Shown: piece by piece, positions 50,746 through 59,692 of the stretch | How the letters are laid out: the number at the start of each line of letters is the position of its first letter | Position numbering within the stretch: the stretch's first letter is position 1 | Source of the DNA: Meiothermus sp. Pnk-1 | GTDB taxonomy: Bacteria > Deinococcota > Deinococci > Deinococcales > Thermaceae | Assembly: GCF_003226535.1 (NCBI RefSeq) | Contig: NZ_QKOB01000001.1 | Span: 310,001 to 374,000 of the forward strand | Length of the DNA: 64,000 nucleotides | Direction: 5' to 3' | Translations under genes and position numbers: made by a program | The notes under the pieces: generated by a model | What the model was told of the DNA's origin: nothing | Databases searched by the model: none | The model's input: only the letters and a program-made list of their open reading frames with translations

Positions 50746-51925
50746 ACCGCTCCTCGTCTTTTCCTTCGTCGGCGAACAGGCTCTCGAAGCGGCTCTTGGC
50801 GTCTTGGCTGATCGAGGAGCGCTCTTCTTTGCTGGCGGCTTTGGCTAGCGCCGTGTCGAGGTCGGTGATCTCTTCGGCCTCTTCGAAATCGATCTCGTAG
50901 CCGGTGAGCTTGCTGGCCAGCCGCACATTCTGCCCGGCCTTGCCGATGGCGAGGGAGTGCTGGTCTTTGGAGACCACCACCTTGGCCCGCTTAGCCTCGC
51001 TATCGGTCTCGATGCTGCCCACCTGAGCAGGAGAGAGGGCGTTGCGGATAAACTCGCGAGGGTTGGATGACCACTGGATGATATCTACCCGCTCGCGGCC
51101 CAACTCCGCCGAAACCGCCTGAATGCGCTGGCCCTTGTGCCCGATGCAGGCCCCGATAGGGTCCACGTTAGGGTTATGGCTCGTCACCGCGACCTTGCTG
51201 CGGCTGCCAGGCTCGCGGGCCACGGCTTTGACCTCTACGATTCCCTCGTTGATCTCGGGGACTTCCTGGCGCAAAAGGTACCTGAGAAGCTCCTCGTTGG
51301 CCCGGCTGACGATCAGGCTGGGCCCCTTGGACGAGCGCTGCACCTGCTTGAGGTAGACCTTGACCCGCTGGCCGGGGTGATACCGCTCGGAGGGGATCTG
51401 TTCCTTAGGGGGCATCAGGGCTTCGCCGCGGCCTAGGTCCACGTAGACGTTGCCGCGATTGTCCACCCGGGTAACTTGGCCGGTGACGACCTCGCCCTCT
51501 TTGTCTTTGTACTCGCTATGTACCCGGTTGCGCTCCGCCTCCTTGAGGCGCTGGGTGAGCACCTGTTTGGCGATCTGCACGGCGATGCGGGAGAACTCTT
51601 CGGGATCTACCGGGAATTCCATCTCCTCGCCGAGCTGCACCTCAGCATCGTAGGCCAGGGCGTCTGCCAGCGAGATCTCCTTGGCGGGGTCTTCGACCTT
51701 TTCTACTACGGTCTTGATCTCCAACACCTCGAGCCCCCCACCCTGGGGGTCCAGGTGCACCTCGACCACCGGCCCCAGCCCCTCCTCCACGTCCTTGGGT
51801 TTGTACCCCTTTTGTCGCAGGTAAGCCAGCCGCAACGATTCCTCGAAGGCGGTGATCAGTTCCTCAGCCGTCACCCCCCGCTCGAGGGCGACCTGCTGCA
51901 AAGCTTCTACGAAATCCTTGTTCAC
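50744..51925 (-). CDS. nusA: Transcription elongation/termination factor NusA
   Basis: The 393-residue protein has an N-terminal RNA-polymerase-binding domain, an S1 domain (GEVVTGQVTRVDNRGNVYVDLGRGEALMPPKEQIP, near residue 135), and two KH domains (VAVTSHNPNVDPIGACIGHKGQRIQ near 240 and VVSKDQHSLAIGKAGQNVRLASKLTGYEIDF near 310). It lacks the acidic repeats of E. coli NusA, as is usual outside proteobacteria. It controls pausing, termination and antitermination. GTG 51925 follows GGAGGAA. It lies between rimP and ylxR. Confidence 0.96.
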   Translation of the reverse strand: MNKDFVEALQQVALERGVTAEELITAFEESLRLAYLRQKGYKPKDVEEGLGPVVEVHLDPQGGGLEVLEIKTVVEKVEDPAKEISLADALAYDAEVQLGEEMEFPVDPEEFSRIAVQIAKQVLTQRLKEAERNRVHSEYKDKEGEVVTGQVTRVDNRGNVYVDLGRGEALMPPKEQIPSERYHPGQRVKVYLKQVQRSSKGPSLIVSRANEELLRYLLRQEVPEINEGIVEVKAVAREPGSRSKVAVTSHNPNVDPIGACIGHKGQRIQAVSAELGRERVDIIQWSSNPREFIRNALSPAQVGSIETDSEAKRAKVVVSKDQHSLAIGKAGQNVRLASKLTGYEIDFEEAEEITDLDTALAKAASKEERSSISQDAKSRFESLFADEGKDEER

Positions 51926-52004
51926 GCTTCCTCCTTTGTGCTAGGTCTCACGCCGAACTCAAAAGCGCCGGGCTATAGATGTAGCGGACGGCGCTTGAGA
52001 GGTT

Positions 52005-52445
52005 TCACCTTGGGGTTTCTGGCCACTCGGCCAGATTGGCCTTGAACTCTCCGATCTTGAGGGTGCGGAGTTCTTTGTCCACCAGGAAAGTCACGCTGTC
52101 CTGGCCGACCTCTTCGATCCGCCCGGTGAAGTTGCCCTTCGGGCTGCGTACCTTGGCCTTGAGCCCGGCAAAGCGTTCGAAGTGGCGAGGGGTGAGGAGG
52201 GGCCGGTCCGGGCCGGGAGACTCCACCTCGAGCCGATAGGTGCCTTGGATCAAGTCGAGCCGGTCTAGCTCGCCTTCGAGCACCCGGCTGGCCCGCTCGA
52301 GTTCCTCCACCGAGATCGGCACCTCGTCTTTGCGCTCGAGGCGCACCGTGAGGACTTTGTTATTCCCTGCGCCTTTGAGGCTTACCTCCAACACGTCGTA
52401 GCCCATCGGCCCTAGCAAATCTTGGGCTACTGCCATCAGATCCAC
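52005..52445 (-). CDS. rimP: Ribosome maturation factor RimP
   Basis: The 146-residue protein has the RimP_N domain (GYDVLEVSLKGAGNNKVLTVRLE, VSVEELERASRVLEGELD-type helix) with the signature YRLEVESPGPDRPL near residue 83. A C-terminal SH3-like domain follows (VRSPKGNFTGRIEEVGQDSVTFLVDKELRTLKIGEFKANLA). RimP assists 30S assembly. It opens the rimP-nusA-ylxR-infB operon. GTG 52445 is chosen with GAAGG just before it; ATG 52436 (three codons on) is possible. A weak TTGACC / TACTGG pair lies at 52551-52556 and 52528-52533 on the minus strand. Confidence 0.93.
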   Translation of the reverse strand: MDLMAVAQDLLGPMGYDVLEVSLKGAGNNKVLTVRLERKDEVPISVEELERASRVLEGELDRLDLIQGTYRLEVESPGPDRPLLTPRHFERFAGLKAKVRSPKGNFTGRIEEVGQDSVTFLVDKELRTLKIGEFKANLAEWPETPR

Positions 52446-52483
52446 TTGCCTTCACCCGCCTTCCGCATCTCCTCGCATGAACA

Positions 52484-52507
52484 GAGGGTGGGCTTGCACC
52501 CACCCTC
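52484..52507 (-). terminator. Stem-loop between mutM and rimP
   Basis: GAGGGTGGG / CCCACCCTC with loop CTTGCA is a perfect 9-bp stem, 51-74 bp past mutM and 39 bp before rimP. On the minus strand it is followed by TGTTCAT, a poor T-tract. It may end mutM transcripts or sit in the rimP operon leader. A further palindrome AGTAGT-CT-ACTACT lies at 52530-52543. Confidence 0.5.
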
Positions 52508-52557
52508 CGACACAGGAGAGATTGACACCAGTAGTCTACTACTCGCCGCCGGTCAAC

Positions 52558-53373
52558 TCAAGGGGCACGGGCCAAGCGCTGACAGTTGGGGCAAAGGTGG
52601 CTTCCCCGGCCTCCCACCACGATTCGGATGATTTTTCCCGTGCAACCGGAGCGTTTGCAACGCTCCCCCGCTCGGCCATAGGCGTTATGCTCGAGCTGGA
52701 AGTAACCGGGTTCACCGGTGGGTTGTTGATAGGAATTGTCGGAGAGGGTAGAACCCCCGGCTGCCACGGCCCGGCCTATCACGTCTCGGATAGCTCTATG
52801 AAGCCGCTTGACCTCGGCGGGGCTGAGGGTGTTGGCCGGGCGCTCAGGGTGGATTCTGCTTTGCCACAAGGACTCGTCGGCATAGATATTTCCGATGCCG
52901 GCCACGGCTTCTTGCCCTAGCAGGACTTCCTTGATCCGGCGGCGGGTTCTGGCCAGGGCTTGTTGAAACCGCGAGAGGGTGAACGCTTCAGAGAGCGGTT
53001 CGGGCCCCATCCGGCCCAGTAGATCTATCCCCCGGTAGTTTCCGGCTTCTACCACCCACCACTTTCCAAAGCGGCGCGGATCGGTGTAGTACAGGCTCCG
53101 CCCGGACAGCTCGACGGTCAGCCGGGTATGGCTGTGGGGCTCAAAACGAAAGCCGCCGGTCATGCCCAGGTGAATGACCGCCTCGAGCCCACCCTCGAGC
53201 TGCCAGAGGATGTACTTGCCGCGCCGGGCGGTGCCGAGCACCCTCCGTCCATGGGCCAGTTCGGTGTGGCGGTAGCGGGCGGGGTCGGAGTGGCTGAGCT
53301 GTCGGATGGTCTGCCCCAGCAGATAGGGTTCGAGGATGCGCCGGGTGGTCTCGACTTCGGGTAGTTCGGGCAC
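52558..53373 (-). CDS. mutM: Formamidopyrimidine-DNA glycosylase (Fpg/MutM)
   Basis: The 271-residue enzyme removes 8-oxoguanine and formamidopyrimidines and nicks the strand. The catalytic N-terminus MPELPEVETTRR (Pro2 nucleophile, Glu3) is intact. The beta-hairpin lysine is in TARRGKYILW (Lys53). The helix-two-turn-helix is QEAVAGIGNIYADESLW (near 153-169). The C-terminal zinc finger is complete: CKRSGC (C-x4-C) and CPNC. ATG 53373 fixes the start because Pro2 must follow Met. It stands alone before the translation operon. Confidence 0.96.
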   Translation of the reverse strand: MPELPEVETTRRILEPYLLGQTIRQLSHSDPARYRHTELAHGRRVLGTARRGKYILWQLEGGLEAVIHLGMTGGFRFEPHSHTRLTVELSGRSLYYTDPRRFGKWWVVEAGNYRGIDLLGRMGPEPLSEAFTLSRFQQALARTRRRIKEVLLGQEAVAGIGNIYADESLWQSRIHPERPANTLSPAEVKRLHRAIRDVIGRAVAAGGSTLSDNSYQQPTGEPGYFQLEHNAYGRAGERCKRSGCTGKIIRIVVGGRGSHLCPNCQRLARAP

Positions 53374-53551
53374 AGGGCATAGATTACATCAGCCCAGGGC
53401 ATGGTAGCCCTGTAAGCGGGCCTCGGCTAGACGCGGTGGATCATCCAGGACCTCACCTGGCCGAGGCCCGTATTTGGCGCGGGATATACGCCCGGGCCTT
53501 GGGCCAACGCCCAGAGCCGGGGTGAAGGGGAAGGCCGGTGGGGCCAAGGGT

Positions 53552-53827
53552 TCAGCGGGGGGCTTTTTCCGCCGGGAGTCTTTCTAGAGCCCGCCGTGCT
53601 TCGCGCAAAAAGTACGAGGCGAGCACCTCGAGCGGTAGATCCCGCAGGGCAAAGGCCTGGCATAGGGCCTGGTGGCGTTCGGGGCAGAGGGCCTTGATGC
53701 GCGGCGAGAGCTCTTCCCAGACTTGCTGCAACAGCTGTCGCGTCAGCGGAGAGGCTTCGACAAGGCGCTCCAGGGGGGGGAGGTCCATACGGTGGACATA
53801 GGCATAACGGGGAGCCGCTTTGAACAC
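53552..53827 (-). CDS. Small hypothetical protein
   Basis: The 91-residue helical protein reads MFKAAPRYAYVHRMDLPPL, with LTRQLLQQVWEELSPRIKALCPERHQALCQAFALRDLPLEVLASYFLREARRALERLP after it. Two cysteines are present and no membrane segment. No family is recognised. GTG 53827 has TAGGCT 6 nt upstream (minus strand) and no ribosome site, fitting the leaderless pattern. A perfect 20-bp palindrome lies 51-70 bp upstream and could control it. It sits at the edge of the carotenoid/light region. Confidence 0.55.
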   Translation of the reverse strand: MFKAAPRYAYVHRMDLPPLERLVEASPLTRQLLQQVWEELSPRIKALCPERHQALCQAFALRDLPLEVLASYFLREARRALERLPAEKAPR

Positions 53828-53877
53828 GACCTAAGCCTAGCATTCGCAAGATGGGGCATCGTAGCCTAGGCTAAGCA

Positions 53878-53897
53878 CTTACCAACCAGTTGGTAAG
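53878..53897. promoter_or_regulatory. 20-bp perfect palindrome, TetR-operator-like
   Basis: CTTACCAAC-CA-GTTGGTAAG has 9-bp arms and a 2-nt centre. The 2-nt centre makes it a better protein-binding site than an RNA hairpin. TACCAAC/GTTGGTA half-sites resemble those bound by TetR-family regulators. It lies just past the SDR gene stop and upstream of the small gene at 53552-53827. A shorter palindrome AGCCTAGGCT is at 53863-53872. Confidence 0.5.
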
Positions 53898-53904
53898 AGG
53901 GTAT

Positions 53905-54831
<927 letters not shown>

Positions 54832-54891
54832 ATCCACACCCTATCGGAGGCCCTCACCCGCCTGCCGGCATGAGCGCTTGGGCCTTCCGCC

Positions 54892-55482
54892 TCATACCGC
54901 CTCGAGCATCGGGGTGTCGGCCTCCAGCTCGAGGGAATGCCGGTCCATCAGGTAGATTTTGCGGTAGCCGGTATCCAAAAGGCCCTCCCGGCGCAAATCG
55001 GAGAGCAGCTTGGATACCGACTCGCGGGTGGAGGCGGTGGCGTCGGCTATCTCCTCGTGCGAGGCGGTGATGTAAGTACCCCGCTCGTCCCGGCCACAAG
55101 CGGCCGTCTCGGCGAGGTAGATCAGGTAGCGGCAGATCCGGCTGCGCAGTTCGCCCCACTGTAGGTGGGTTTCGTAAGCCTGCACCTGGGCCATCTGGGT
55201 GGCCAGGTTACCCGCCACCGCCCGCAAGTCCTCGGCGGACAGGCTGGCTACGTCAATACCCACGGCGCCCGCGTCGGTGAGGGCTTCGGCGGTGTAGCGG
55301 TAGTGGGTATTGGAGAGGGCTTCCTCGCCAAAGTAGTCCCCGGGCAGGACATGCCTGAGGGTGAGCTGGCGACCATCGGGCAGGATCTCTACGATCCGTA
55401 CCAGTCCCCGCTCTAGGTGGTAGAGGGCTTCGGCGCGGTCACCTGCCCGGTAGATGACCTCCTTGCGGCGTACCTTTTTCAT
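54892..55482 (-). CDS. ldrP: CRP/FNR-family transcriptional regulator, LdrP-like
   Basis: The 196-residue protein has a cyclic-nucleotide-binding-like beta barrel (VIYRAGDRAEALYHLERGLVRIVEILPDGRQLTLRHVLPGDYFGEEAL), a dimer helix, and a winged helix-turn-helix (ASHEEIADATASTRESVSKLLSDLRREGLL, near 139-168). The Arg-Ser pair of a cAMP phosphate cassette is not evident. T. thermophilus LdrP has the same size and the same place next to LitR/CarH, and activates light-inducible genes; I infer the same role. GGGAGGAGG precedes ATG 55482. It follows carH by 103 bp. Confidence 0.8.
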   Translation of the reverse strand: MKKVRRKEVIYRAGDRAEALYHLERGLVRIVEILPDGRQLTLRHVLPGDYFGEEALSNTHYRYTAEALTDAGAVGIDVASLSAEDLRAVAGNLATQMAQVQAYETHLQWGELRSRICRYLIYLAETAACGRDERGTYITASHEEIADATASTRESVSKLLSDLRREGLLDTGYRKIYLMDRHSLELEADTPMLEAV

Positions 55483-55585
55483 AGAGCCTCCTCCCTGCGA
55501 AAAACCGCCCCACCACAGACCGGTCGGGCATCGAGCCGGACTATGGATTCGGCGAGGAAAATGCTCGGGTAGCTTGGGTACAGCT

Positions 55586-56467
55586 TTACCATACGCCCAT
55601 CTCCTTCAATAGCGGGCCCAAAGTTTCCGCCAGCAGCCGGGGATCGTTGCCCAGGTATCGTCCCCCCAGTCGCTCGACCAACTCGGGGTGGTTCTTGGCC
55701 GCCCGGCCTCCGACCACCACCACCGGGGCAAGGCCCTCTAAGGCCCCGCGGGGGAGCGATTCAAGGCTGATAGGTTGCATGGCCGAGAGAACCGCGGCCT
55801 TGGCTCCAGTCCTTTCCACGAAGCTTTTGAGGTCGCCAAGAGGGGTGTTGGGACCCAGGTAGTGCACGGTATATCCCGCCCGGCGCAAAAAGAGGGCAGT
55901 GACCAAGCTGCCCAGCTCGTGCTGCTCCCCGGGGAGGGTAGAGACCACCACCCCAGGCCCCAGCGAGCCCCCCATGAGGCGCAGAAGCTCTTGTAGCCGC
56001 CCTCGTAGATAGGTGCTGGCCAGGTGTTCTTGGGCGGTAGTAATCCTTCCTAGGTGCCAGCCGTCCCCGATCCTCTGCAGGGTGGGGGAGATGATCTGCA
56101 GCACTACGGTCTCGAGCGGGTAGAGCCGGTGTGCCTCGGCCATAACGCGCTCGGCGGACTCGGTATCGGCGCGCACCAGGGCCTCCTCGAGCTCGGCCGA
56201 AAGGGTTTCAGGGGCCCGCGGACCCTCCTGGGTCAGGCTGTCCAGGTAGCGGCGTACTGCCTGGGAGGGGGCAATTCCCTCGCCGATCCAAGCCTTGATC
56301 TGCCGCAGCGCGGCCAGGTCGGCTTCGGAGTACAGGCGGTGGCCGCCGGGGGAGCGCTCGGGCTGGGGGAAGCCGTAGCGCCGCTCCCATTGGCGCAGCA
56401 GGGCGGAACTCAGCCCGGTGCGCTCCTCGACTTCGGCGATGGTGTAGACCCCTAAATCCCGTCGCAT
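55586..56467 (-). CDS. carH: B12-dependent photoreceptor repressor CarH/LitR (MerR family)
   Basis: The 293-residue protein has an N-terminal MerR winged-helix domain (YTIAEVEERTGLSSALLRQWERRYGFPQPERSPGGHRLYS, residues 8-46). A four-helix light-sensing bundle follows with the Wx9EH motif (Trp137, Glu147, His148). The C-terminal cobalamin domain has ExHxxG (Glu181, His183, Gly186). These are the hallmarks of CarH: adenosylcobalamin-bound tetramers repress in the dark and fall apart in light. ATG 56467 has GGAG upstream. Its own promoter overlaps the divergent carotenoid promoter, so autoregulation is likely. T. thermophilus has the same gene order with ldrP. Confidence 0.93.
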   Translation of the reverse strand: MRRDLGVYTIAEVEERTGLSSALLRQWERRYGFPQPERSPGGHRLYSEADLAALRQIKAWIGEGIAPSQAVRRYLDSLTQEGPRAPETLSAELEEALVRADTESAERVMAEAHRLYPLETVVLQIISPTLQRIGDGWHLGRITTAQEHLASTYLRGRLQELLRLMGGSLGPGVVVSTLPGEQHELGSLVTALFLRRAGYTVHYLGPNTPLGDLKSFVERTGAKAAVLSAMQPISLESLPRGALEGLAPVVVVGGRAAKNHPELVERLGGRYLGNDPRLLAETLGPLLKEMGVW

Positions 56468-56489
56468 CCTACCGCTCCGCTCGAGGTTT

Positions 56490-56551
56490 AGCTTAGCTTA
56501 CTGTCTAGGTTTTGTCAATAAAATGGGTCGCACCTTTACAAAAATTGAACA
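56490..56551. promoter_or_regulatory. Divergent carH / carotenoid promoter with 11-bp-spaced TNNACA repeats
   Basis: Minus strand: TTGACA (56513-56518), 17-nt spacer, TAAGCT (56490-56495), the carH promoter. Plus strand: TTGTCA (56512-56517) and TACAAA (56537-56542), a weaker promoter using the same -35 bases. On the minus strand TTGACA and TAGACA (56502-56507) are 11 bp apart. On the plus strand TTTACA (56535-56540) and TGAACA (56546-56551) are also 11 bp apart. CarH is known to bind 11-bp repeats across a -35 box. Confidence 0.65.
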
Positions 56552-56553
56552 AC

Positions 56554-57231
56554 ATGGTGAGATGGGTGGAGATGTCCCTCCCTGAGTCCCCGCCCCGGCC
56601 CCGCCTTAGCCTAGCGGTGGCCACCAACCTGCTCCCCCCTGTGGCCTGGGGATACGAGCTGTGGCGGGCGCGAGCGCTTACCTTGCTATCGGGGCGGAGG
56701 TTCCCCTTAGAGGAGGAATTCGCCCAGCTGGTTGCGGCCCTCGAGCCCGTACGGGGTGGCGTCTTCGCGGATCTGGGAACCTCCACCGGGCTCTACGCCC
56801 GGGCTTTGTTGTGCCGCGGAGCAGCTAGGGTATATGCCGTGGATCTCTCTTCCGCCATGTTGCGGGTGGCGGTGCGTAAAGCGCGGGGTCTGCCGGGGTT
56901 TGTACCCATGCGGGCGTGGGCAGAGAGCCTGCCGCTGCCTCCCCAAAGCTGCGACGGGGTAGCGGTGGGAGGGAGCTGGAATGAGTTTCCGCAGCCTGAG
57001 CGAGTCGCCGCCGAGATGGCGCGGGTACTGAAGCCGGGAGGGCGCTACTTTGTGATGTTCGCCCACGCTGGCCAAAGTCCCCTGCAGAGGCTCTTGGAGT
57101 TGAGTGGGCTGCGGTTTTCCAGCAGCGCAGAAGTGCAGGCCATCCTGGAAAAATTTGGGCTGAGGGGAAGAGCCTGGCGGGAAGGCGGGGTTGGCTTTGT
57201 GAGCGGAGCTAAGGTTGTGGAGGCGGTCTAG
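56554..57231 (+). CDS. Class I SAM-dependent methyltransferase of the carotenoid operon
   Basis: The 225-residue protein has the SAM-binding motif GGVFADLGTSTGLYARAL (near residue 65) and the acidic end of strand 2 in VYAVDLSSAMLR. CDGVAVGGSWNEFPQPERVAAEMARVLKPGGRYFVMF is motif IV/post-motif of UbiE/MenG-type enzymes. The substrate is not known; a quinone, lipid or carotenoid is possible. Starts are uncertain: ATG 56554, ATG 56572 or an upstream TTG 56512 inside the promoter. It is the first gene of the plus-strand run and lies 28 bp before crtB. Confidence 0.78.
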   Translation: MVRWVEMSLPESPPRPRLSLAVATNLLPPVAWGYELWRARALTLLSGRRFPLEEEFAQLVAALEPVRGGVFADLGTSTGLYARALLCRGAARVYAVDLSSAMLRVAVRKARGLPGFVPMRAWAESLPLPPQSCDGVAVGGSWNEFPQPERVAAEMARVLKPGGRYFVMFAHAGQSPLQRLLELSGLRFSSSAEVQAILEKFGLRGRAWREGGVGFVSGAKVVEAV

Positions 57232-57259
57232 CTACAGTCTTTGGTAAGGAGACCCCAAT

Positions 57260-58102
57260 ATGGAACCGGATTGGAAGGCTATAGCGGCGACTATCCGTCA
57301 CCACTCCGCCACTTTCTACTACGGTAGCCTCCTGTTCCGGGGAGCCGCCCGCAAGGGTGTTTGGGCGGTCTACGCCGCCTGCCGCACCGGGGACGACGCG
57401 GTGGATGAATCCTCTGATCCCGAGGGCGAGCTCGAGCGTTGGTGGGAGGGGATCGAACGGGCCTACCGGGCGCAGCCCCAAGAGGAGTGGGAGAAGGGGT
57501 TGGCCTGGGCCTTCGAGCGCTGGCCCATTCCCCAAGCCGCCTTCGCCGATATGCACCGAGGGTTTTTGGACGACCTCCGGCCTATGCGACCGCAAAACCT
57601 GGAGGAGCTTTTGCTCTACTGCTACCGGGTGGCGGGGACAGTGGGCCGCATGATCGCCCCCATCGCCGGGGTGTGGCCGGGAGCAGGAGGGGCGGAGGAG
57701 GCCGCCGTCAAGCTGGGCCAAGCGATGCAGCTGACCAACTGCTTGCGCGACGTGGGAGAAGACTTAGCCATAGGGCGGGTATACCTCCCTGCCGATCTCA
57801 TGGACCGTCATGGGGTGAGCCTGGAAGACCTCTACAGCGGCCGTATTCGCCAACCCTACATCGGCTTGATGCAGGAGTTGGCCGCGGCGGCGCGAAGGCT
57901 GTACCGCGAGGGGTTGAAGGGGCTTCCCTATCTGCGCCAGGGCCGGGCCGCCATCGCCCTGGCCGCCTTGCAATACGAGGGCATTCTGGACAAGCTCGAG
58001 CGTTCAGGATGGAACAACCTCTCGGGCCGGGCCTCGCTGCGCGCCTATGAGCGGCTGTTGCTGGTCCCGCGGGCGCTTTGGATGCGGACCGGCTCGTCGT
58101 AG
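57260..58102 (+). CDS. crtB: Phytoene synthase
   Basis: The 280-residue enzyme joins two geranylgeranyl diphosphates to phytoene, the first committed step of the pathway. Both Asp-rich motifs are visible, DDAVD (45-49) and DVGED (164-168), with the following GRVYLP. ATG 57260 follows AAGGAG at 9 nt. T. thermophilus crtB likewise lies next to litR and is its light-controlled target. Length and motifs are complete. Confidence 0.95.
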   Translation: MEPDWKAIAATIRHHSATFYYGSLLFRGAARKGVWAVYAACRTGDDAVDESSDPEGELERWWEGIERAYRAQPQEEWEKGLAWAFERWPIPQAAFADMHRGFLDDLRPMRPQNLEELLLYCYRVAGTVGRMIAPIAGVWPGAGGAEEAAVKLGQAMQLTNCLRDVGEDLAIGRVYLPADLMDRHGVSLEDLYSGRIRQPYIGLMQELAAAARRLYREGLKGLPYLRQGRAAIALAALQYEGILDKLERSGWNNLSGRASLRAYERLLLVPRALWMRTGSS

Positions 58103-58141
58103 CGGCGTTTTTACCCTACGCTGGTGGGGGAGGCGGCGAGA

Positions 58142-59674
58142 TTGTTTGACCTCGTGGTTATCGGAGCCGGACACAACGCCCTGGTCGCCGCTGCCTACGT
58201 GGCCCGAGCGGGGTATAAGGTAGGGGTGTTCGAACGGCGAGCGCTGGCGGGAGGAGCGGTCTCGACCGTGGAGATGGTGCCCGGTTACCGCTTCGACTTG
58301 GGCGGCAGCGCCCACATCCTCATCCGCCTGACCCCCATCGTGGAGGAGCTCGAGCTGCCTCGCTACGGGCTGGAGTACCTCGAGCTGGACCCCCTTTTTC
58401 ACGCCTCGGATGGCGAGGGGAGCTGGTTTGTCTGGCGCGACGCGGAGCGCACCGCCCACGAGCTCGAGGGGCGATTTCCCGGGCAGGGCGAGGCCTACCG
58501 GCGCTTCATTGGCGACTGGCTGCCCTTCAGCACGGCGGTCAAGGAGGCTTTCTTGAGCGTGCCGAGCCCCCTCGAGCTAGGGCGCAAGATGGTGTGGGGT
58601 TCCGGGCTCGGCAAAGACTGGCAGCGTCGCCTGCCGCGGATCCTAAGGCCCTACGGCGAGGTCGCCGCCGAGTATTTCCGCGAGGAGCGGGTCCGCGCCC
58701 CCCTGGTCTGGATGGCGGCCCAGTCCGGCCCGCCCCCTAGCGACCCCCTTTCGGCCCCCTTTCTGCTATGGCACCCGCTTTACCACGTGGGCGGGGTGGC
58801 CCGCCCGCGGGGGGGCTCGGGCGAACTCGCCCAAGCCCTGGTGCGGCTGATCGAGGCCCACGGCGGCGAGGTGCACCTCTCCACCCCGGTGGAACAGATC
58901 CTGATCGAAAACGGCAAAGCCGTCGGCATTCAAGCGGGCGGCGAGCGCATCCTGGGCGGAGCGGTGCTGGCCGGAAGCCACGTGCTCAAAACCGCGCAGA
59001 TGCTCCCTGCGGCCTACGTCCCGGAGGAGGCGCGAAGGGTGCGGGTTGGCAACGGATTCGGTGCGATCTTGCGGCTAGCCCTCAAGGAAAAGCTGCGCTA
59101 CCGGACCCATGCGGGGGACGAGGCCCGGATCGGGCTGGGGCTTCTGATCGGGGGTGAGCGCGAGCTTTACCGCGCGTACGGGGAGTACCTGGCGGGCGAA
59201 CCCACCTCCAACCCCCCCCTCGTCGCCATGAGCTTCAGCGCGGTGGACCCCAGCCTGGCCCCGCCCGGTGGGGAGGTGCTATGGCTGTGGGCGCAGTACT
59301 ACCCCTACCGGCTGGCCCGGGGGACCTGGGAGGAACGCGCGCAGGAGGTGCGAGAGGCGATCCTTCGCAGCTTCGAGCGCTGGGATCCGGACATCCGCAG
59401 CAAGATCGTGGGCGAACTCCTGCAGACTCCGGCCTGGCTCGAGTCCGAGTTTGCCATGCCGAGCGGGAACGTGATGCACCTGGAGATGAGCCTCGACCAG
59501 ATGTTCATGCTGCGCCCTTGGCTGGGGGCGGCCAACTACAGATGGCCCACGCTCAAAAGCCTCTACCTGTGCGGGGCCAGCACCCACCCCGGCGGGGGGA
59601 TCATGGGGGCTAGCGGGCGGAACGCGGCGCGGATTATCCTCAGGGATTTGAGCCGCCGCAGGGTAGGGGGGTGA
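58142..59674 (+). CDS. CrtO-type carotenoid FAD oxidoreductase (ketolase or desaturase)
   Basis: The roughly 510-residue flavoprotein has the N-terminal motif [20 protein letters not shown] and the C-terminal [23 protein letters not shown]. Both are of the CrtO type (COG1233), as in Deinococcus beta-carotene ketolase, rather than classical CrtI. CrtO enzymes add keto groups; Meiothermus pigments are reported to carry a 2-keto group, so a ketolase role is plausible. A desaturase role is not excluded. TTG 58142 is chosen because GGGAGG lies 8 nt upstream; GTG 58124 would add six residues without a ribosome site. Confidence 0.8.
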   Translation: MFDLVVIGAGHNALVAAAYVARAGYKVGVFERRALAGGAVSTVEMVPGYRFDLGGSAHILIRLTPIVEELELPRYGLEYLELDPLFHASDGEGSWFVWRDAERTAHELEGRFPGQGEAYRRFIGDWLPFSTAVKEAFLSVPSPLELGRKMVWGSGLGKDWQRRLPRILRPYGEVAAEYFREERVRAPLVWMAAQSGPPPSDPLSAPFLLWHPLYHVGGVARPRGGSGELAQALVRLIEAHGGEVHLSTPVEQILIENGKAVGIQAGGERILGGAVLAGSHVLKTAQMLPAAYVPEEARRVRVGNGFGAILRLALKEKLRYRTHAGDEARIGLGLLIGGERELYRAYGEYLAGEPTSNPPLVAMSFSAVDPSLAPPGGEVLWLWAQYYPYRLARGTWEERAQEVREAILRSFERWDPDIRSKIVGELLQTPAWLESEFAMPSGNVMHLEMSLDQMFMLRPWLGAANYRWPTLKSLYLCGASTHPGGGIMGASGRNAARIILRDLSRRRVGG

Positions 59675-59692
59675 GGCGGCTATGGAAGACCG

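Noticed and set aside
58004-58459. A minus-strand frame across the crtB-CrtO-type junction.
   Set aside because: Antisense to two well-supported genes with no motif or start signal.
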